64,000 bases of DNA from Streptomyces solicavernae (lineage in GTDB: Bacteria > Actinomycetota > Actinomycetes > Streptomycetales > Streptomycetaceae). Below are positions 8,514 through 17,027 of this stretch, in pieces. The stretch is taken from assembly GCF_029968095.1 (NCBI RefSeq), contig NZ_JASCIR010000006.1, forward strand, positions 62,001 to 126,000, written 5' to 3'. Position numbers and translations under genes: made by a program. The notes beneath the pieces are model-generated. The model had not been told where the DNA came from and did not search any database. It worked only from the letters and a program-made list of their open reading frames with translations. Position 1 is the stretch's first letter; each line of letters opens with the position of its first letter.

Positions 8514-9044
8514 ATGAAGATGCGTCACGTACGGGCCGTGGCGGTGGCCGCCGCCGTCGTGGTCGCCCTCACGGGAGCCCGGCGCAGCGACGGCGGAGGC
8601 TGCGACGACAGCTCCTCGTCCAGCTCCAGCTCGTCCGGCGGCTACAGCTCCGGCGGCTCCAGCGACTACGACGACGATGACGACTACCAGTCGTCCACCG
8701 GCGACTACGGCAGCACGCCCTCCGCAGGCCCCACCACCCCGGCCGAGTCGGACATCCGTATCACCGACTGCGTGATCAGCGGCGTGAGCACGACCCAGGC
8801 CAAGATCACCTGGAAGTACACCATCACCAACGGCGACGGCAGCGGCTCCGCGGACTACAGCGGCACCTTCGCCTTCAACGACTCCACCGGCGACCGGCTC
8901 GGCTCCGCCTTCTTCAGCCACGACGCCGTGGCCGTCGGCACGCCCTACGAGGGCACGGAGGAGACCACCGTCTACGACGACGACGTGTCCACGCTCCAGG
9001 GCCGCTGCGAGGTCAGCTCGGTCATCAAGTCGCCCTCGCTGTAA
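8514..9044 (+). CDS. Secreted Ser/Asp-rich protein of unknown function
   Basis: A 176-residue protein with a basic N-terminus and a hydrophobic stretch (VRAVAVAAAVVVALTGA), which is an export signal. A low-complexity linker follows, rich in Ser, Gly, Tyr and Asp (residues about 35-65). The folded domain after about residue 80 starts IRITDCVISGVSTTQAKI and looks like a small immunoglobulin-like domain with two Cys that could pair. There is no canonical lipobox. The ATG at 8514 follows a GGGGGAG site. I do not recognise a named function; it lies after the kinase gene with about 190 bp between. Confidence 0.75.
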   Translation: MKMRHVRAVAVAAAVVVALTGARRSDGGGCDDSSSSSSSSSGGYSSGGSSDYDDDDDYQSSTGDYGSTPSAGPTTPAESDIRITDCVISGVSTTQAKITWKYTITNGDGSGSADYSGTFAFNDSTGDRLGSAFFSHDAVAVGTPYEGTEETTVYDDDVSTLQGRCEVSSVIKSPSL

Positions 9045-9096
9045 GGTGGTTGGGGCGCAGCGGTTGGGGCGCACGAGAACGGCCTGCTGAGGCCCG

Positions 9097-9186
9097 ACCG
9101 AGGTCGGGCCGGGTCGGGCCGGGTCGGGTCGGGTCGCGCCGGGTCGGGCCGGGTCGCGCCGGGCCGGGACGGGACGGGACGGGACT
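9097..9186. repeat. GGGTCGGGCC-type tandem repeat between convergent genes
   Basis: Repeated 5- and 10-bp units (GGGTC, GGGCC, GGGAC) fill the gap between the secreted-protein gene and the enoyl-CoA hydratase. No terminator hairpin stands out, though the G-run strand could form structure. Confidence 0.7.
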
Positions 9187-9190
9187 GGCT

Positions 9191-9970
9191 TCAGCGAATC
9201 CGGTAGTCCCCGCCCCGCCGCCCGAACAGGCCCGCCTGCTGCTCCGGCGGCAGGTTGCCGAGTGCGATGAGGTGCGGCGCGTGCGCGAGAGCCTGCGTGC
9301 GCGCCGCCTCCTTCGCCGCCCACACCGCCCGTACGGTGCCCTCCACGGCGCCCGGCGGGTACCCGGCGACGGTCCGCGCGCACGCCAGCGCCGCCGCCAA
9401 CGCCCCGCCGTCCGGAACCACTTCGCTGACCAGGCCGATCGCGTGGGCCCGCGCCGCCGACATCCGCTCGGCCGTCCCGAGCAACGCCATGCGCGCCACC
9501 TCGCCGAACGGCATCCGCTGCGCCATCGCGATGGACTCGTACGCGCTGACCATCCCGTACGTCGTATGCGGGTCGAAGAACGTGGCGCGCTCGTCGGCCA
9601 CCAGGAACTCGGCCTCGCCGAGCAGATAGAACGCCCCGCCGCAGGCCATCCCGTTGACGGCGGCGATCACCGGCTTCCACAGGCCGTTGGCCTTGGGGCC
9701 GATCGCGATGAGCGGGTCGTCGATCGAGTACGGCGAGGGCGGCTGCGGGGCTTCGGCGTCGCGGTCGATGCCGGTGCAGAACGCCTTGTCCCCGGCGCCC
9801 GTGACGACGACCGCGCGCACCGCGTCGTCGAACCTGAACTCCCTCCACGTGGCGGCGAGTTGGGAGGCGGTGTCGAGGTCGATCGCGTTGTGCCGGGACG
9901 GCCGGTCGAGGGTCACGACGGCGACGCCGGCCTTCTCGTCCCGCTCGACCCGCAGTCCGGCGCCGCTCAC
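9191..9970 (-). CDS. Enoyl-CoA hydratase/isomerase family protein
   Basis: A 259-residue crotonase-fold protein. The N-terminal strand VAVVTLDRPSRHNAID, the CoA-binding ADKAFCTGID-like segment (here AGDKAFCTGID) and the oxyanion-hole motif VNGMACGGAFYLLG are present. It would hydrate or isomerise an enoyl-CoA. The GTG at 9970 overlaps the TGA of the upstream OB-fold gene by 4 bp (GTGA), showing translational coupling; the open frame continues upstream but that part overlaps another gene. The catalytic glutamates of classical hydratases are not both evident, so isomerase or hydrolase activity is possible. Confidence 0.88.
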   Translation of the reverse strand: MSGAGLRVERDEKAGVAVVTLDRPSRHNAIDLDTASQLAATWREFRFDDAVRAVVVTGAGDKAFCTGIDRDAEAPQPPSPYSIDDPLIAIGPKANGLWKPVIAAVNGMACGGAFYLLGEAEFLVADERATFFDPHTTYGMVSAYESIAMAQRMPFGEVARMALLGTAERMSAARAHAIGLVSEVVPDGGALAAALACARTVAGYPPGAVEGTVRAVWAAKEAARTQALAHAPHLIALGNLPPEQQAGLFGRRGGDYRIR

Positions 9971-10425
9971 GGCCGCTCCAGGACCCACTGCGGCAGCACC
10001 TGGCCGCCGACCTCGCCGAAGACCACCTGCACCCGCGCCCCGATCTTCAGGCGTGCCGGGTCCACCGAGTTCGGCGCGGCCCCCGCCTCGCTCACCAGGT
10101 TCCCGACCAGCCGGATTCGCGGCGCGTCCGCCAACTCGACGACGATCGCGTTGTACGGGGCGAGTTCCGCGTACGCGGGCAGCAGGGGCGGGTGCGGTCG
10201 TACGTACGACCAGATCCTGCCCTTGCCGCTCATGCGGCGCCATTCGCTGTCGAAGGACTGGCAGTGGGGGCAGCAGGGGCGTGGGGGGAAGCGGAGCTCT
10301 TGGCAGTCGGGCCTTGCGCAGGCCTGTACGCGTAGCTCGCCCTTGGCGGCGTACTCCCAGAAGGGTTTTCCGTCGTCGTCCACGTGGGGTTTCAGTAGGT
10401 CGCTGGTCCGGGTCGCGTCTGTCAC
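9967..10425 (-). CDS. Zn-ribbon OB-fold (DUF35) acyl-CoA-associated protein
   Basis: A 152-residue protein with an N-terminal rubredoxin-like zinc ribbon (C-x4-C and CCPHC around residues 36-54) followed by an OB-fold (GKGRIWSYV to WVLERP). In steroid and related side-chain degradation, DUF35 proteins pair with Ltp-type thiolase homologues to make an aldolase or to channel CoA esters. It sits directly downstream of an Ltp gene (10527-11681) and overlaps the hydratase start. The most likely partner is that Ltp or the Cys-less one at 665-1855. Confidence 0.88.
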   Translation of the reverse strand: MTDATRTSDLLKPHVDDDGKPFWEYAAKGELRVQACARPDCQELRFPPRPCCPHCQSFDSEWRRMSGKGRIWSYVRPHPPLLPAYAELAPYNAIVVELADAPRIRLVGNLVSEAGAAPNSVDPARLKIGARVQVVFGEVGGQVLPQWVLERP

Positions 10426-10526
10426 GTTTCAGTCCTTTGCCGGGTGCCGGTTCGTCGTGGCTGGTCGCGCCCGCGCGGCGCAGCCGCAAATGTCACAGTC
10501 CCGCGCCCCTTCGGGGGCGCCCCTGA

Positions 10527-11681
10527 TCAGGCTCTGAGCAGTACCGCCGATGTCGGCACGCCCTCGCCCGCCGTGACCAGGCAGGTACCGGCATCGGGAA
10601 CCTGAGCCGTGCTCGTGCCGCGCAGCTGCTTCACGCCCTCGTTGATCAGGTTGAAGCCGTGCACGTACGCCTCGCTGAGGCCGCCGCCGCCCGTGTTCAG
10701 GGGCAGCCGGCCGCCGATCTCCAGGGCACCGCCCTCGGTGAACGCGCCGCCCTCGCCGCGCCCGCAGAAGCCGTAGCCCTCAAGGGAGAGCGGGATGAGG
10801 GGCGTGAACGCGTCGTAGATCTGGGCGACGTCGACGTCCTGCGGGCCGAAGTCGGCGTGCTTCCACAGGTGGCGGGCGGCGGTCCAGGCGGGGCCGGTGA
10901 GCGGGTCGTCGTTCCAGTAGTTGACCATGCCGTGATGCTGGGCGGGCAGGCCCTGCGCCGCGGAGTGCACGTACACGGGCCGCTGCCGGCAGTCCCGGGC
11001 GCGCTCGGCGGAGACGATCACGCACGCCAGGGCGCCGTCCGTCTCCAGGCAGTTGTCGAAGAGGCAGAGGGGTTCGCTGATCCAGCGCGAGGTCATATAC
11101 ATGTCGCGGGTCAGGGGGCGCTCGTACATCATCGCGGCCGGGTTCTGGTTGGCCCGGTTGCGGCAGGCGAGGGCGACGTTGAAGAGGTGGTCGCGGGTGG
11201 CGCCGTACTCGTGCATGTAGCGGCGGGCCAGCATGCCGATCTCGTCGGCGGGGCGGAGCAGGCCGAAGGGGCGGGTCCACTGGGCGGGGGTGGGGAGTTG
11301 GACGGCGGTGTTCTTCCAGGGGCGGGGGCCGGAGCCCCGCTTCCTGGACCGCCAGGCCACGCCCACGTTGGCCTGGCCGGTGGCGACGGCCGCGGCGAGG
11401 TGCGCGATGGTCGCGCAGGAGCCGCCGCCCCCGAAGCCGACCTTGCTGAAGAAGGTCACGTCCCCGGCGCCGACGGCCTTGGCTATCTCGACCTCGTCGG
11501 TCTCCTCCATCGTGTACGAGGCGAGGGCGTCGACCTCGGACGGCGCGATCCCGGCGTCGTCGAGCGCGGCGACGATGGCGCGGGCCGCCAAGGTCTTCTC
11601 GGATTCCGGGAGTTGTTTCGCGAAGGGGGTCTGGCCGATCCCGACTATCGCTGTAGCGTCCTTGAGACTCGACGACGCCAT
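10527..11681 (-). CDS. Lipid-transfer protein/thiolase (Ltp/SCP-x type)
   Basis: A thiolase-fold protein of 384 residues. AIVGIGQTPF opens the fold and GGGGSCATIAHLAAA carries a Cys at the classical nucleophile position, unlike the paralogue at 665-1855. GFCGRGEGGAF and NTGGGGLSEAYVHG complete the Ltp pattern. It probably cleaves a beta-ketoacyl-CoA. Of the candidate starts at 11687 (GTG), 11684 and 11681 (ATG), the last has the best spacing from the GGAGG site. It is divergent from the acyl-CoA ligase, with an operator between them, and about 100 bp separates it from the downstream OB-fold gene. Confidence 0.88.
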   Translation of the reverse strand: MASSSLKDATAIVGIGQTPFAKQLPESEKTLAARAIVAALDDAGIAPSEVDALASYTMEETDEVEIAKAVGAGDVTFFSKVGFGGGGSCATIAHLAAAVATGQANVGVAWRSRKRGSGPRPWKNTAVQLPTPAQWTRPFGLLRPADEIGMLARRYMHEYGATRDHLFNVALACRNRANQNPAAMMYERPLTRDMYMTSRWISEPLCLFDNCLETDGALACVIVSAERARDCRQRPVYVHSAAQGLPAQHHGMVNYWNDDPLTGPAWTAARHLWKHADFGPQDVDVAQIYDAFTPLIPLSLEGYGFCGRGEGGAFTEGGALEIGGRLPLNTGGGGLSEAYVHGFNLINEGVKQLRGTSTAQVPDAGTCLVTAGEGVPTSAVLLRA

Positions 11682-11777
11682 CATCACCTCCGTGCGATGC
11701 GGTGCCTCACTGTTGCCTCACTCTTGCCTCATGTGCGGCAGCGTCAGTGCTGACAGCGGCGAAGGCTACAGCTAATC

Positions 11778-11790
11778 TGACGGATAGTCA
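11778..11790. promoter_or_regulatory. Candidate operator between ltp and ligase genes
   Basis: TGACGGATAGTCA (extended form CTGACGGATAGTCAG) has near-perfect half-sites. It lies 25 bp from the ligase ATG and about 97 bp from the Ltp start, so one repressor could control both directions. Confidence 0.65.
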
Positions 11791-11814
11791 GCTACTGCGG
11801 TGGGAGGCCTTGTG

Positions 11815-13428
11815 ATGCTCGGGGACCTGGAACGGTGCACCGTCCCGGAACTGGTGCGGTCGGCAGCACAGCGGTACGCGGACCGCGAGGCGGTTGTCGA
11901 GGGCCGCGCCCGTATCTCGTACGCGGAACTCGGCGCCCGCGTCGAGCACGCCGCCGCGGCCTGCCTGGCGAACGGGGTCGAGCCCGGCGACCGGGTCGCG
12001 GTCTGGGCGCCCAACACCCTCGACTGGATCGTCTCGGCCCTCGGCGCCGTCACCGCCGGGGCGGTCCTGGTCCCGCTGAACACCCGCTTCAAGGGCACGG
12101 AGGCGGCGTACGTACTGGCCCGCTCCCGCGCGAAGCTGCTGTTCGTGACGGGCACGTTCCTCGGCACGTCGTACGTGGCCTCGCTGCGGCGCGCGACCGC
12201 GGAGGGCACCGGGACCGGCCCGCTGCCCGCGCTGCCGCACCTGGAGCAGGTGGTGGTGCTCGCGGACGACGCCCCGGAGGACTTCCGTACGTGGAAGGAG
12301 TTCCTGGCGAGCGGGGCGGAAGTGTCTCCGACGGCGGTCGCGGAACGGGGGAGCTCGGTCGACCCGTCCTCCCCCTCGGACATCATCTTCACCTCGGGCA
12401 CCACGGGCCGCCCCAAGGGCGCGGTGATCACGCACGAGCAGACGCTCCGCTGCTACGACATCTGGGCCGAGCTCGCCGGCCTCCGCGAGGGCGACCGCTA
12501 CCTCATCGTCAACCCGTTCTTCCACACCTTCGGCTACAAGGCGGGCATCATCGCCTGCCTGACGCGCGGCGCGACGATGGTGCCCCAGCCGGTGTTCAAC
12601 GTGGACACGGTGCTCGCGAACATCGCGGCGGAGCGCATCTCGGTCCTGCCCGGCCCGCCCACGCTGCACCAGTCCCTCCTGGACCATCCGGCACGCGGCA
12701 CGCACGACCTCTCGGCCCTGCGCCTGGTCGTCACGGGCGCGGCGGTCGTCCCGCTCCGGCTGGTGGAACGCCTGCGCACGGAACTCCACATCGGCACGGT
12801 CCTCACGGCGTACGGCCTCTCCGAGGCCGGCGGCATCGTGACGATGTGCCGCAGGGGCGACCCGGCGGAGGTCATCGCTCAGACCTCGGGCCGCGCGATC
12901 CCGGACACGGAGGTACGGGTGGTCTCGCCGGCGGGCGAGGAGCTGCCGCCCGGACGCCCCGGCGAGGTCCTGGTCCGCGGCCACCACGTCATGAGCGGCT
13001 ACTTCGAGGACCCGCAGGAGACGAAGAAGTCCATCACCCCGGAAGGCTGGCTGCGCACGGGCGACGTGGGTGTCCTCGACGAGTCGGGCAACCTGCGCAT
13101 CACCGACCGCATCAAGGACATGTTCATCGTCGGCGGCTTCAACGCGTACCCGGCGGAAATAGAGCAACTCCTCGGCCTCCACCCGGACGTGGCCGACGTG
13201 GCGGTCATCGGCGTCCCGGACACCCGCCTCGGCGAGGTCGGCAAGGCATACGTGGTCCGCCGCCCGGGCGCGGTGGCGACGGCGGACGACCTGATCGCCT
13301 GGTCCCGCCGCGAAATGGCGAACTACAAGGTGCCGCGGGCGGTGGAGTTCGTGGGGGCGCTGCCTCGCAATGCGAGCGGGAAGGTGGTGAAGGGGGAGTT
13401 GCGGGGGCGGTCGGCGGGCGCCCTCTAA
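11815..13428 (+). CDS. FadD3-like acyl-CoA synthetase
   Basis: A 537-residue member of the adenylate-forming family. It has the P-loop-like TSGTTGRPKGAV (about residues 194-205), the ADP-binding AYGLSEAGG, GWLRTGDVG and the C-terminal catalytic lysine region PRNASGKVVKGEL. Similarity is best with FadD3-type ligases, which activate the propanoate side chain of steroid ring remnants, but related ligases act on other cyclic or branched acids. ATG 11815 follows GGGAGG by 7 bp; GTG at 11812 or 11800 are alternatives. It probably commits the pathway substrate to CoA metabolism. The 3' end overlaps the convergent flavin-binding gene by 4 bp. Confidence 0.88.
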   Translation: MLGDLERCTVPELVRSAAQRYADREAVVEGRARISYAELGARVEHAAAACLANGVEPGDRVAVWAPNTLDWIVSALGAVTAGAVLVPLNTRFKGTEAAYVLARSRAKLLFVTGTFLGTSYVASLRRATAEGTGTGPLPALPHLEQVVVLADDAPEDFRTWKEFLASGAEVSPTAVAERGSSVDPSSPSDIIFTSGTTGRPKGAVITHEQTLRCYDIWAELAGLREGDRYLIVNPFFHTFGYKAGIIACLTRGATMVPQPVFNVDTVLANIAAERISVLPGPPTLHQSLLDHPARGTHDLSALRLVVTGAAVVPLRLVERLRTELHIGTVLTAYGLSEAGGIVTMCRRGDPAEVIAQTSGRAIPDTEVRVVSPAGEELPPGRPGEVLVRGHHVMSGYFEDPQETKKSITPEGWLRTGDVGVLDESGNLRITDRIKDMFIVGGFNAYPAEIEQLLGLHPDVADVAVIGVPDTRLGEVGKAYVVRRPGAVATADDLIAWSRREMANYKVPRAVEFVGALPRNASGKVVKGELRGRSAGAL

Positions 13429-14006
13429 CTCGCGGGGAACCGCCAGCGGGTGGGTGCGCGCATGTCTGTCTCCCAGCCGAGGACACGGCGCGGGCGGACG
13501 CGGAAGGCGGGCCCCGCCGCTCCGGAGCTGTCGGACACCCACCCGTCGTCGGACACCGCGCAGTCCCAGTCGTACTTCGGGTTGTACGCGGCCACGAACC
13601 GGGCCAGTTCCGTCCGGTCCGCGACCTCCTCCGCCGTGCCCTCGACGATCAGCGGACGGTCGCCGGTGTCCAGGTGGACGGTGATCTCCGGGTTGCGGGG
13701 AACGTTCTTCCGGGCGAGCGAGCCGGTGCTGAACCAGAAGCCGTCCGACAGCCACACCCCCCAGACGGGGCGGGTGTGCGGGCTGCCGTCGGGCCGTGTC
13801 GTCGCGATCCAGTACGTACGCGCCGCGACCAGCCGCTCGACCGCCCCCGACCAGGGCAGCAGCTCACCGGCGGGCATCTGCACACCGAACAGGACGGGCG
13901 GTTCGGCCACGGGGGCAGGCAGAGCATCCACGACTTCACGGTAGGCGCGTGCAGCACGGTGCTGCCACCCGGCCCCTGGGGCGGCCCTCCGGACGAGCGC
14001 GCCCAT
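13425..14006 (-). CDS. Pyridoxamine 5'-phosphate oxidase family protein
   Basis: A 193-residue split-barrel protein. The segment ARTYWIATTRPDGSPHTRPVWGVW, shown here as YWIATTRPDG and HTRPVWGVW, is the classical FMN/F420-binding strand pair, followed by FWFSTGSLARKNVPRNPEITVHL. The C-terminal strand has the W-E-T pattern of PPOX proteins. No specific substrate can be assigned. It is convergent with the ligase and lies 6 bp beyond the DUF397 gene end, possibly expressed as a separate unit. Confidence 0.8.
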   Translation of the reverse strand: MGALVRRAAPGAGWQHRAARAYREVVDALPAPVAEPPVLFGVQMPAGELLPWSGAVERLVAARTYWIATTRPDGSPHTRPVWGVWLSDGFWFSTGSLARKNVPRNPEITVHLDTGDRPLIVEGTAEEVADRTELARFVAAYNPKYDWDCAVSDDGWVSDSSGAAGPAFRVRPRRVLGWETDMRAPTRWRFPAS

Positions 14007-14012
14007 GCCGTC

Positions 14013-14204
14013 TCATAGCAGGTGGTCCGCCTTGCCGGACTTGATGTCGCGGATCAGGGCGCGGAGCGCTTCGCGGGTGTCGGTGAGGGGGGCGTCTTCC
14101 TTGCCTGCGACGGCTATGTAGGCGTTGCCGTCGGTGTCGGTGCCGAGGCGGAAGCAGTTGTTGCCTTCGCCGCAGAAGGGGTCTTCCCAGTGGATGTCAG
14201 TCAC
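14013..14204 (-). CDS. DUF397 protein (partner of XRE regulator)
   Basis: A 63-residue DUF397 protein (WEDPFCGEGNNCFRLG, then YIAVAGKEDAPL and LRALIRDIKSG). In Streptomyces, DUF397 genes follow XRE/DUF5753 genes and the two act as a toxin-antitoxin-like or regulatory pair influencing antibiotic production. GTG at 14204 has a GAGGAAG site and lies 11 bp after the XRE gene. The DNA is almost identical to the copy at 16824-17015, indicating recent duplication or gene conversion. Confidence 0.85.
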   Translation of the reverse strand: MTDIHWEDPFCGEGNNCFRLGTDTDGNAYIAVAGKEDAPLTDTREALRALIRDIKSGKADHLL

Positions 14205-14215
14205 TTTGCTCTTCC

Positions 14216-15067
14216 TCAGAGGGTGCGTGCGGTCTTGTGGATGAGGTCTCGGGAGGCGGCGGAGCGGAGTGCGGCCCGTTCTGCCCACTCCAAGTGCGCG
14301 CGGTATTTCGCGAGTTGCGCCTCGGCGTGCGTGAACTCGGGTCCGTGCGCCGAGTCCAGCTGCACGGTGTCCAGTCGAGGGGTGGCCCCGTCGGCGTAGA
14401 GGAGTGCGTGTCCGGCCCCGGGGAAGCCGTCGGCATCGAGGGGGACGACCCGTACGTCAATGGTGCTGCGCTCCGATTCCGCGCACAGGTGCTGGAGTTG
14501 CCTGCGAGTCACCTCGGCACCTCCGAACCGCATGAGCAGGGCGGATTCATGTACGTACGCCACATAGGGCAGCGGCTCCGAGCGGGCGAACACCTGTTGT
14601 CGGTCCATGCGGTGCGCCACGCGCAGCTCGACCTCAAGTCTGGTGAGGGCGGGGAGCACGGCGCTGAAGACGGCCCGGGCGTAGTCCTCCGTCTGCAGCA
14701 GGCCGGGCGCGTGCATGACCTGGACCGTGCGGACGCGCTGCGCGTGCCACTCCAGCTCGGCGATGTCGAGGAGCCCGGCGGACAGCGTGCCCCGGTGCTT
14801 CTCCCACCAGCCGCGCTCCCTTCCTGATGCCATGGCGGCCAGCGCGTCGACGTAATGGTCGTCCGTACAGGCGTAGTTGGCTGCCAGGGTCCGGATACGG
14901 TCCGATGAGATGGGGCGGACGCCGGACTCCATGTTGGCGATCCTCGGCCGGTCGATGCCGAGCAGGCCGGCCGCGTGCTCGGTGGTGACTCCGGCCGCCA
15001 GACGCATCTTGCGCAGCTCGGCGCCGATCCTCTTCTGGCGCTCCGTCGGCATGGACCTGGTCGCCAT
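14216..15067 (-). CDS. XRE-family regulator with DUF5753 domain
   Basis: A 283-residue regulator. The helix-turn-helix spans about residues 12-66 (IGAELRKMRLAAGVTTEHAAGLLGIDRPRIANMESG in segments LRKMRLAAG and PRIANMESG). The DUF5753 domain follows (GWWEKHRGTLSAG, QVMHAPGLLQTEDYARAV, ESALLMRFGG). It pairs with the DUF397 gene downstream. Such regulators respond to unknown signals and are abundant in Streptomyces, including WhiJ-like proteins. Start ATG 15067; the upstream AT-rich segment (15120-15190) is the probable promoter. Confidence 0.9.
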   Translation of the reverse strand: MATRSMPTERQKRIGAELRKMRLAAGVTTEHAAGLLGIDRPRIANMESGVRPISSDRIRTLAANYACTDDHYVDALAAMASGRERGWWEKHRGTLSAGLLDIAELEWHAQRVRTVQVMHAPGLLQTEDYARAVFSAVLPALTRLEVELRVAHRMDRQQVFARSEPLPYVAYVHESALLMRFGGAEVTRRQLQHLCAESERSTIDVRVVPLDADGFPGAGHALLYADGATPRLDTVQLDSAHGPEFTHAEAQLAKYRAHLEWAERAALRSAASRDLIHKTARTL

Positions 15068-15333
15068 GAATCCCCCCTCGGTGTGCGGTGGCGTTCAGTC
15101 TGCCCCGAAGGGAGGGGACGGTCCAACTTCTATAGGGGTAAATATCCCCGACTGAATAGACACGATACCCCTCACTCCCTACGGTAAGTAACGCAACGCT
15201 CACCCAAGCGGCGAGCGGAAGCGCATCACGCGAGCCTGCCCGGAACTCCAGCCCTGGGAGGGGCGGGCCCGCGTCAGGGAGACAGGCCACCGCCCCGCAG
15301 CGACGAACACCCGTACCGCATCAGGGAGTCACC
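15068..15333. promoter_or_regulatory. Divergent promoter region
   Basis: About 265 bp between the XRE regulator and the divergent anti-sigma-like gene. The stretch 15125-15190 is unusually AT-rich for this genome (TCTATAGGGGTAAATATCCCC), with a local inverted repeat GGGGTAAATATCCCC that could be an operator. Confidence 0.45.
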
Positions 15334-15852
15334 ATGTCCAGCCGCGCACCCCTCGCCACCGCATGCCGCACGCCGCACGTCGACGACGCGACCGTCATGA
15401 CGCCACCCGCCCCCGACGAGCTCGCGTACAGCATGACGCTGCCCGCCGCGCTCACGAGCCCGGCGATCGCCCGGAGGGCCGCCCGCGCGATGCTGTGCGC
15501 GCACGGCCTGGACGAGGCCGTCGACGTCACAGTCCAGGCGCTCGGCGAACTGGCCGCCTGCGCCTGCCGGTTCACGCCGGACGCGGAGTTCTACGTATCG
15601 CTGCGCCACAGCGGCAACACGATCCGCGTCACCGTGTACGACGGCCACCCGCGCCACACCAGCCCCCGCCTGGCCGCGGCCTGCGACGGGCGGCGGAGGT
15701 CGGCGCTTCGGCTGTTGGCCCGCGTCGTGGGGGCCTGCGGCGGCGAGTGGGGCTTCGGGGAGTCGCGGGAACCCGGGGGCGGGACGCGGATGTGGGCGCT
15801 GTTGCCCGTGCGTGTCGCAGGTGGATTCAGTACGGCGAATAAGGACGCATGA
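15334..15852 (+). CDS. ATP-binding protein, anti-sigma/HATPase-like, degenerate
   Basis: A 172-residue protein with the layout of Streptomyces HATPase_c regulatory proteins: an N-terminal helix (ARRAARAMLCAHGL), the N-box helix (QALGELAACACRF), DGHPRHTSP for the G1 loop and a C-terminal GGGTRMWALLPV strand. The N-box lacks the conserved Asn that co-ordinates magnesium, so ATP binding is uncertain. Such proteins often sit beside XRE/DUF397 genes, as here (divergent). Its 3' end overlaps the convergent lipoprotein gene by 26 bp. Confidence 0.75.
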   Translation: MSSRAPLATACRTPHVDDATVMTPPAPDELAYSMTLPAALTSPAIARRAARAMLCAHGLDEAVDVTVQALGELAACACRFTPDAEFYVSLRHSGNTIRVTVYDGHPRHTSPRLAAACDGRRRSALRLLARVVGACGGEWGFGESREPGGGTRMWALLPVRVAGGFSTANKDA

Positions 15853-16483
15853 CGGGTGGCGCGCCCCCTTCGTCCTGCGCGGGCGTGGGGGTCGTCTGCG
15901 GTGCGGCCGCGACCGGTACCTCGGGCGTGGCATCGCCCTGCGGGCGCGGGAGCGGGGCTGAGACCTGTTCTTGTTCCACCCCGGGTGGGAGGAAGCAGGG
16001 CGTTTTCACGGCGAGGGTCATCTCGTCGTACGGGGGCTTCGATGCGCCTACGGAAACGAAGTAGTTGGCGTTCCCTCCCTTCGCGTAGAGCAGGACGTGC
16101 CGCCAGTCGCCCTCGCGGTAGTCGCTGACTTTGTAGCCCTCCGCCTCCAGCCTCTTCCTGAGCCTCTTCAGCGCTGAGTTGTACTCCGCGCGCGGCTGCG
16201 GGACCGCTACCGAATAGCCGAGGTCGAACCGTCCGTCGTTGGCTTCCTCGCCCTGCCTGCCCCGGCATTCGTGGAAGTTCTTGTCCACGGTCTCGGTGTC
16301 GACCTCGGAACCGATCTCGTCGGCCAGCAGATCGATCAGTGCCCTGACCTCATGTTCGGCCTTCGACTTGCTCTTCACGGGGAGTGGGTCGTTCTTCCCG
16401 TTGTCGGTCATGCACCCTGCGGTGGCGAGCAGGGCGAAGAGAGCCAGCAGCGGCAGGGCGATGCGGCGTCGTTTCAGATCCAC
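15827..16483 (-). CDS. Lipoprotein of unknown function
   Basis: A 218-residue protein with a basic N-terminus, hydrophobic core and lipobox ending TAGC (Cys at about 23), so it is exported and lipidated. The mature part is charged and has alternating helices and strands (RLRKRLEAEGYKVSDYREGDW in part), then a Pro/Ala-rich C-terminus. GTG at 16483 lies 4 bp after the stop of a decayed upstream reading frame (16487-16750), so the two were once an operon. No named function. Confidence 0.75.
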   Translation of the reverse strand: MDLKRRRIALPLLALFALLATAGCMTDNGKNDPLPVKSKSKAEHEVRALIDLLADEIGSEVDTETVDKNFHECRGRQGEEANDGRFDLGYSVAVPQPRAEYNSALKRLRKRLEAEGYKVSDYREGDWRHVLLYAKGGNANYFVSVGASKPPYDEMTLAVKTPCFLPPGVEQEQVSAPLPRPQGDATPEVPVAAAPQTTPTPAQDEGGAPPVMRPYSPY

Positions 16484-16486
16484 GGT

Positions 16487-16750
16487 TCAGCGTGCCCCCG
16501 GACCAGGTGAGCCAGGAGCGCCTGGGTATTGCGGCGGATGCGGCGGCACGTAGTAATCCCCCTCCGAGGGCGGAATGCCCGCGATGATGTTGCCCTGATT
16601 GGCCAGGCTCTGGCTGTCCTCGTCCCATTAGCCGCTGTGGCCCTCGGTGTCGACGTCGATGACCCGGCCGCCGAACTCCTCCTCTGCCGGATTCGCGCGC
16701 GGCAAGAGTACCGGGGCGTTCACAGGCGCTCGAACGGGGTGCCCGAAGAG
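16487..16750 (-). pseudogene. Decayed gene with in-frame stop upstream of the lipoprotein
   Basis: On the minus strand a coding-like frame reads NPAEEEFGGRVIDVDTEG-HSG, then a TAA at 16628-16630, then WDEDSQSLANQGNIIAGIP and a Pro-rich tail to a TGA at 16487. Composition and the conserved-looking IDVDTEG / DEDSQSL blocks suggest a real C-terminal fragment. No start is visible upstream, where the DUF397 duplication begins. It is probably a remnant broken by that rearrangement. Confidence 0.55.
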
Positions 16751-16823
16751 TCGACGAAGTCAGGGCAGCTACCCCAAGCGCGTACCGGCGGTACGAGTTC
16801 GGCTGTGCGGCGCCCGTGCCGTC

Positions 16824-17015
16824 TCATAGCAGATGGTCGGCCTTGCCGGTCTTGATGTCGCGGATCAGGGCGCGGAGCGCTTCGCGGGTGTCGGTGAGGG
16901 GGGCGTCTTCCTTGCCTGCGACGGCTATGTAGGCGTTGCCGTCGGTGTCGGTGCCGAGGCGGAAGCAGTTGGCTCCTTCGCCGCAGAAGGGGTCTTCCCA
17001 GTCGATTGCGGGCAC
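16824..17015 (-). CDS. DUF397 protein, near-identical duplicate
   Basis: A 63-residue protein almost identical to the one at 14013-14204 (GANCF for GNNCF and DIKTG for DIKSG are the main differences). The identity covers the flanking DNA from about 16815 to 17003. Its XRE partner upstream is only a C-terminal scrap, so it is an orphan copy. GTG at 17015. Confidence 0.8.
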   Translation of the reverse strand: MPAIDWEDPFCGEGANCFRLGTDTDGNAYIAVAGKEDAPLTDTREALRALIRDIKTGKADHLL

Positions 17016-17027
17016 GGGCGTGGTCTC

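Noticed and set aside
16350..16628. 92-residue minus-strand frame over the lipoprotein start
   Set aside because: It overlaps the lipoprotein signal sequence out of frame; the frame with IDVDTEG and DEDSQSL fits better as the decayed gene.
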